The notes beneath the pieces were generated by a model. That model was not told where the DNA came from. It searched no databases and saw nothing but the letters and a program-made list of their open reading frames with translations. The translations under genes were made by a program, and so were the position numbers. From an uncultured Oscillospiraceae bacterium (lineage in GTDB: Bacteria > Bacillota > Clostridia > Oscillospirales > Acutalibacteraceae): a stretch of 7,712 nt of DNA. Shown here piece after piece: positions 5,236 through 7,712 of the stretch (positions are counted from its first letter, which is position 1; every line of letters starts with the position of its first letter). The stretch spans positions 1 through 7,712 of the forward strand of contig UQFL01000074.1 of assembly GCA_900540305.1 (NCBI GenBank), in the 5' to 3' direction.

Positions 5236-6072
5236 ATGTCTAATTGCTGGCTTAACGGCAAAACCTGTATTGTTACAGGCGCTTCCGGCGGTATGGGCGC
5301 AGGCATTGCCGCAACTCTCATTAAAAAACACGGTTGTAAAGTAATCGGTGTTGCAAGAAGCGAACCGAAAATGAAAAAGTTTATTGAAGAACTCGGTCCT
5401 ACATATGCAGAGCAGTTTTCATACAAACTCTTTGATGTTTCTAAGAATGAAAACTGGGTTGAGTTTGCTGAGGAACTTAAAGAACAGGGCGTTAAGGTTG
5501 ATGTTCTTGTTAACAATGCTGGTATCCTTCCCAAATTCAAGAGATTTGACCGCTATGATATGCAGGAGATTGAGAATGCTATCAATATCAACTTCTATTC
5601 CTGCATTTATTCAATAAAGGCATTTCTCCCCATGCTTCTTGAAAGCGATGACCCCGGTATCATTAATATCGACTCATCCGCTGCTCTTATGAGCCTTGCA
5701 GGCACAAGCATTTATTCAGCTTCTAAGGCAGCTCTCAAGGGCTTCACAGAGTCACTCAGAGAAGAGTTTAGAGGCAAGGTTTATGTTGGACTTGTTTGCC
5801 CCGGCTTCACAAAAACAGATATTTTCCGCGATCAGGAGAATGAGGGCGGTAAGGGCGAAAAGATAATGAATATGATTTCAACCGACTGTGATCTTATGGT
5901 TAAAATGATTATGTTCGGCATCGCTCACAAGCAGGCTCTTCAGATTCACGGAATGGACGCTCACGCTATGAGCGTTTTCGGAAAATTGCTCCCCGTAAGT
6001 GGCTCACGCCTCTTCAGTGCAATTATGAAAGCTGCCGATATTGACCTTTTCGACGATGTATTTAAGGACTAA
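5236..6072 (+). CDS. Short-chain dehydrogenase/reductase (SDR), classical type
   Basis: This 278-residue cytoplasmic NAD(P)-dependent oxidoreductase interconverts an alcohol and a ketone on an unknown substrate. The Rossmann fold shows T14-G15-x3-G19-x-G21 (TGASGGMG), NNAG at 93-96, the catalytic Ser147/148, Tyr160 and Lys164 (YSASK), and PG at 189-190. The second beta strand ends VIGVARS with Arg41 and no acidic residue, which favours NADP(H) over NAD(H). The C-terminal 45 residues extend beyond the minimal fold and probably shape the substrate pocket or oligomer. The start has a GGAGG site (5223-5227) 8 nt upstream. The next gene is a GPH-type transporter, so the substrate or product may be imported or exported by it; sugar derivatives, polyols and steroid or bile-acid-like alcohols are all possible and the sequence does not decide. 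Confidence 0.93.
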   Translation: MSNCWLNGKTCIVTGASGGMGAGIAATLIKKHGCKVIGVARSEPKMKKFIEELGPTYAEQFSYKLFDVSKNENWVEFAEELKEQGVKVDVLVNNAGILPKFKRFDRYDMQEIENAININFYSCIYSIKAFLPMLLESDDPGIINIDSSAALMSLAGTSIYSASKAALKGFTESLREEFRGKVYVGLVCPGFTKTDIFRDQENEGGKGEKIMNMISTDCDLMVKMIMFGIAHKQALQIHGMDAHAMSVFGKLLPVSGSRLFSAIMKAADIDLFDDVFKD

Positions 6073-6083
6073 TTCGGATTTTT

Positions 6084-6132
6084 AAAGAGCGAAGCAGTAC
6101 AATGGCGTACTGTTTCGCCCTTTTGCGTTTTT
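6084..6132 (+). terminator. Intrinsic terminator-like hairpin between SDR and transporter genes
   Basis: GCGAAGCAGTAC (6089-6100) pairs with GTACTGTTTCGC (6107-6118) over 12 bp with one G-U pair and a 6-nt loop. The stem can extend past one mismatch through AAAG with CTTT. TTTT (6121-6124) and, after GCG, TTTTT (6128-6132) follow. The broken T-run suggests partial termination, which would lower expression of the transporter relative to the SDR. No clear promoter is seen between this hairpin and the transporter start. Confidence 0.75.
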
Positions 6133-6163
6133 AAGCAAATTTTTCAATTTAAGGAGAACACAG

Positions 6164-7627
6164 ATGAATTCTGCAACAGACATAACAACCCAAAAACATA
6201 TGAATTTTAAAGAGATTGCGGCTTACTCGCTCGGACTTTTCGGATTTCAGGCAATTGTTGGTCTTCTCAATTCGTATCAGGCGGAGTTTGACGCTTCAAT
6301 CCTCGGTGCAGATATTGCCGTAGTAGGTATTCTTATACTTGTGGCAAAAATCGTATCTGCTATATTCGACCCCGTTGTCGGCAATCTTATCGACCGCTCA
6401 AAATCAAAACTCGGCAAATTCAAGTCAATGATAGTTTATTCGCTTGTTCCGCTTCTTGTAATGAGCGCAGTTGTATTTATAAATGTTCCTTTTAAAGACA
6501 ATAAAATTGCAGTTTATGTGTGGATTTTCGTTACATATCTTATATGGAGCCTTGCAATGACTCTCGGTGATGTGCCGTCTCAGGGTATTGCTTCCGTTCT
6601 CACTCCTAACCCAACGGAGAGAACAAATGTTGTTTCAATTTCAAACACTTTCAAGCAGATAGGCTTTTCAGCTTGTGTTGTAATCGTGCCCATCGTATGC
6701 CTTATAATTCCCAACGGCTCAAAGGTATTTGTTTCTTCAGGTGAAACAGATACTCCCATGATTGCAAGCGAGTATTTCTGGACGGCTGTTCTTACAGCAG
6801 TGCTCGGATGTCTCCTTTTTGCTCTCATTCCTATGATTAACAAGGAAAGAGTTCCCTATGTTTCGGGAAATAAAACAACATTTTCAGATATGCTCAATGC
6901 ACTTAAAACAAATAAGCCATTAATGCTCGTTATTGTTTCTTATTTCCTCGGCTTCGGCAGACAGATGGCAATGGGTATCCAGGTTCAGGCAGCAAATGTT
7001 CTTCTCGGTTCACAGAATCTTGTTGCCGTGCTAGGTATTGTAACTGCTGTCGGCTCAATGATAAGCATGGCAGTCTGCCCGGTTCTTATCAAGAAGTTCG
7101 GTGAAAGAAATGTTTATCTTATGATGTCTTTCTACGGCTTCGGTATTTCCGTAATTTCGTTTATCGTGGGTCATTTCTGGTTTCAGAATCCCGATAATAT
7201 GGTGCTCACAGTTCTTTTCTACGCAACGCTCTTCCTTATCGGTTTGCAGTTTGCCGCTGTTACACTTATGCCGATGATTATGACCGCGGACTGTGTTGAT
7301 TATTACGAATACGAAACAGGCAAGAGAATGGACGGCGCAGCATATTCAGTGCTCACCCTTACAATTAAGGTTTGCCTTGCGCTTGGAACAGCTCTCGGTC
7401 TCATCTTCATTCAGTTCTCAGGTTATTCAGATACTGTTGCACAGATTACGGCAGGAACCGCAAGCGGCTTTGATACAAAAACAAAAGACATAGTATTCTT
7501 TGCATATACAGTAATGCCCGGAATACTCGCTCTTCTTTCAACTATTCCTATGTTTAAATACAACATTGTAGGCGAAAAGAAAGCAGAGATTTCAAAAGTT
7601 CTTGCAGAACGCCGCTCGGCAAAATAA
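6164..7627 (+). CDS. GPH/MelB-type MFS transporter
   Basis: This 487-residue inner-membrane carrier with about 12 predicted spans belongs to the glycoside-pentoside-hexuronide:cation symporter family. The cytoplasmic loop FDPVVGNLIDRSKSKLGKFK (68-87) corresponds to the MelB loop DPxxGxxxDxTRSRWGKFK. WSLAMTLGDVP (128-138) corresponds to the MelB segment with Asp124 (here Asp136). MTADCVDYYEYETGKR (373-388) followed by AAYSVLTLTIK (392-402) corresponds to the C-half MelB segment, with Lys402 at the place of MelB Lys377. Of the two MelB cation-site aspartates, Asp59 is kept (Asp69) but Asp55 appears to be Ser65. Length is normal. The start has AAGGAG (6151-6156) 7 nt upstream. It follows the SDR gene by 91 bp with a hairpin between. 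The transported compound is unknown and need not be a sugar. Confidence 0.92.
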   Translation: MNSATDITTQKHMNFKEIAAYSLGLFGFQAIVGLLNSYQAEFDASILGADIAVVGILILVAKIVSAIFDPVVGNLIDRSKSKLGKFKSMIVYSLVPLLVMSAVVFINVPFKDNKIAVYVWIFVTYLIWSLAMTLGDVPSQGIASVLTPNPTERTNVVSISNTFKQIGFSACVVIVPIVCLIIPNGSKVFVSSGETDTPMIASEYFWTAVLTAVLGCLLFALIPMINKERVPYVSGNKTTFSDMLNALKTNKPLMLVIVSYFLGFGRQMAMGIQVQAANVLLGSQNLVAVLGIVTAVGSMISMAVCPVLIKKFGERNVYLMMSFYGFGISVISFIVGHFWFQNPDNMVLTVLFYATLFLIGLQFAAVTLMPMIMTADCVDYYEYETGKRMDGAAYSVLTLTIKVCLALGTALGLIFIQFSGYSDTVAQITAGTASGFDTKTKDIVFFAYTVMPGILALLSTIPMFKYNIVGEKKAEISKVLAERRSAK

Positions 7628-7638
7628 AATATAATTAA

Positions 7639-7677
7639 CGCCCGCTGAAGCTAATTGGCTCAAGCGGGCGATTTTTT
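7639..7677 (+). terminator. Intrinsic terminator after the transporter gene
   Basis: CGCCCGCT (7639-7646) pairs perfectly with AGCGGGCG (7663-7670). A short inner AGC/GCT pairing closes part of the 16-nt interior, and ATTTTTTAT follows. It lies 11 bp after the transporter stop. The last 35 bases of the window are A/T-rich with no recognisable feature. Confidence 0.92.
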
Positions 7678-7712
7678 ATATTAAATTAATATTAAAATTC
7701 TTTATTTTATAG

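Noticed and set aside
4889..5540. Minus-strand frames opposite the DUF1284 and SDR genes
   Set aside because: Both oppose conserved motifs (cysteine groups, TGxxxGxG) and lack ribosome sites.

Overview
The window looks like a contig-edge fragment from a low-GC Gram-positive bacterium, most likely a gut-type member of Clostridia. The grounds are an A/T-rich genome with strong GGAGG/AAGGAG ribosome sites, near-consensus sigma-A promoters, a stand-alone BioY under a BirA-type operator, a DUF1284 protein and a CehA/McbA-type PHP protein. This placement is inference; there is no rRNA or other marker gene. The first 48 bases are not genomic. They match Illumina Nextera adapter with an i5 index, so the left edge is a library or assembly artefact and the first gene is cut there artificially.

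Layout, left to right. (a) 49-815: a divergent pair. On the minus strand is a zinc-ribbon, single-span membrane protein with a TTG start, truncated at the adapter. On the plus strand is a 68-residue Xre/Cro-type repressor. The shared gap holds a perfect ATACCA-TTT-TGGTAT palindrome lying exactly between the -35 and -10 boxes of the minus-strand promoter, and a degenerate second copy 24 bp away. (b) 819-856: a strong bidirectional terminator shared by the repressor gene and the operon that converges on it. (c) 859-4098, minus strand: a three-gene operon in the order PHP-domain metallohydrolase, membrane sensor histidine kinase, OmpR-type response regulator. The gaps are 25 bp and a 4-bp overlap. 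(d) 4099-4282: a divergent control region with a promoter for the PHP operon and a BirA-type biotin operator over the -35 box of the bioY promoter. (e) 4283-5147, plus strand: bioY (biotin ECF transporter S-component) overlapping by 14 nt with a cysteine-rich DUF1284 protein. (f) 5236-7627, plus strand: a short-chain dehydrogenase/reductase with its own consensus promoter, followed after an intrinsic-terminator-like hairpin by a GPH/MelB-type MFS transporter and a final terminator.

The units appear functionally independent: a self-regulated membrane zinc-ribbon system, an envelope-signal two-component operon with a hydrolase, a biotin-responsive uptake unit, and a metabolite import/redox pair whose substrate cannot be read from sequence. 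No CRISPR array, natural mobile element, tRNA or rRNA was seen. The least-described parts are the repressor/zinc-ribbon pair with its operators, the PHP-kinase-regulator linkage, and the bioY-DUF1284 coupling.
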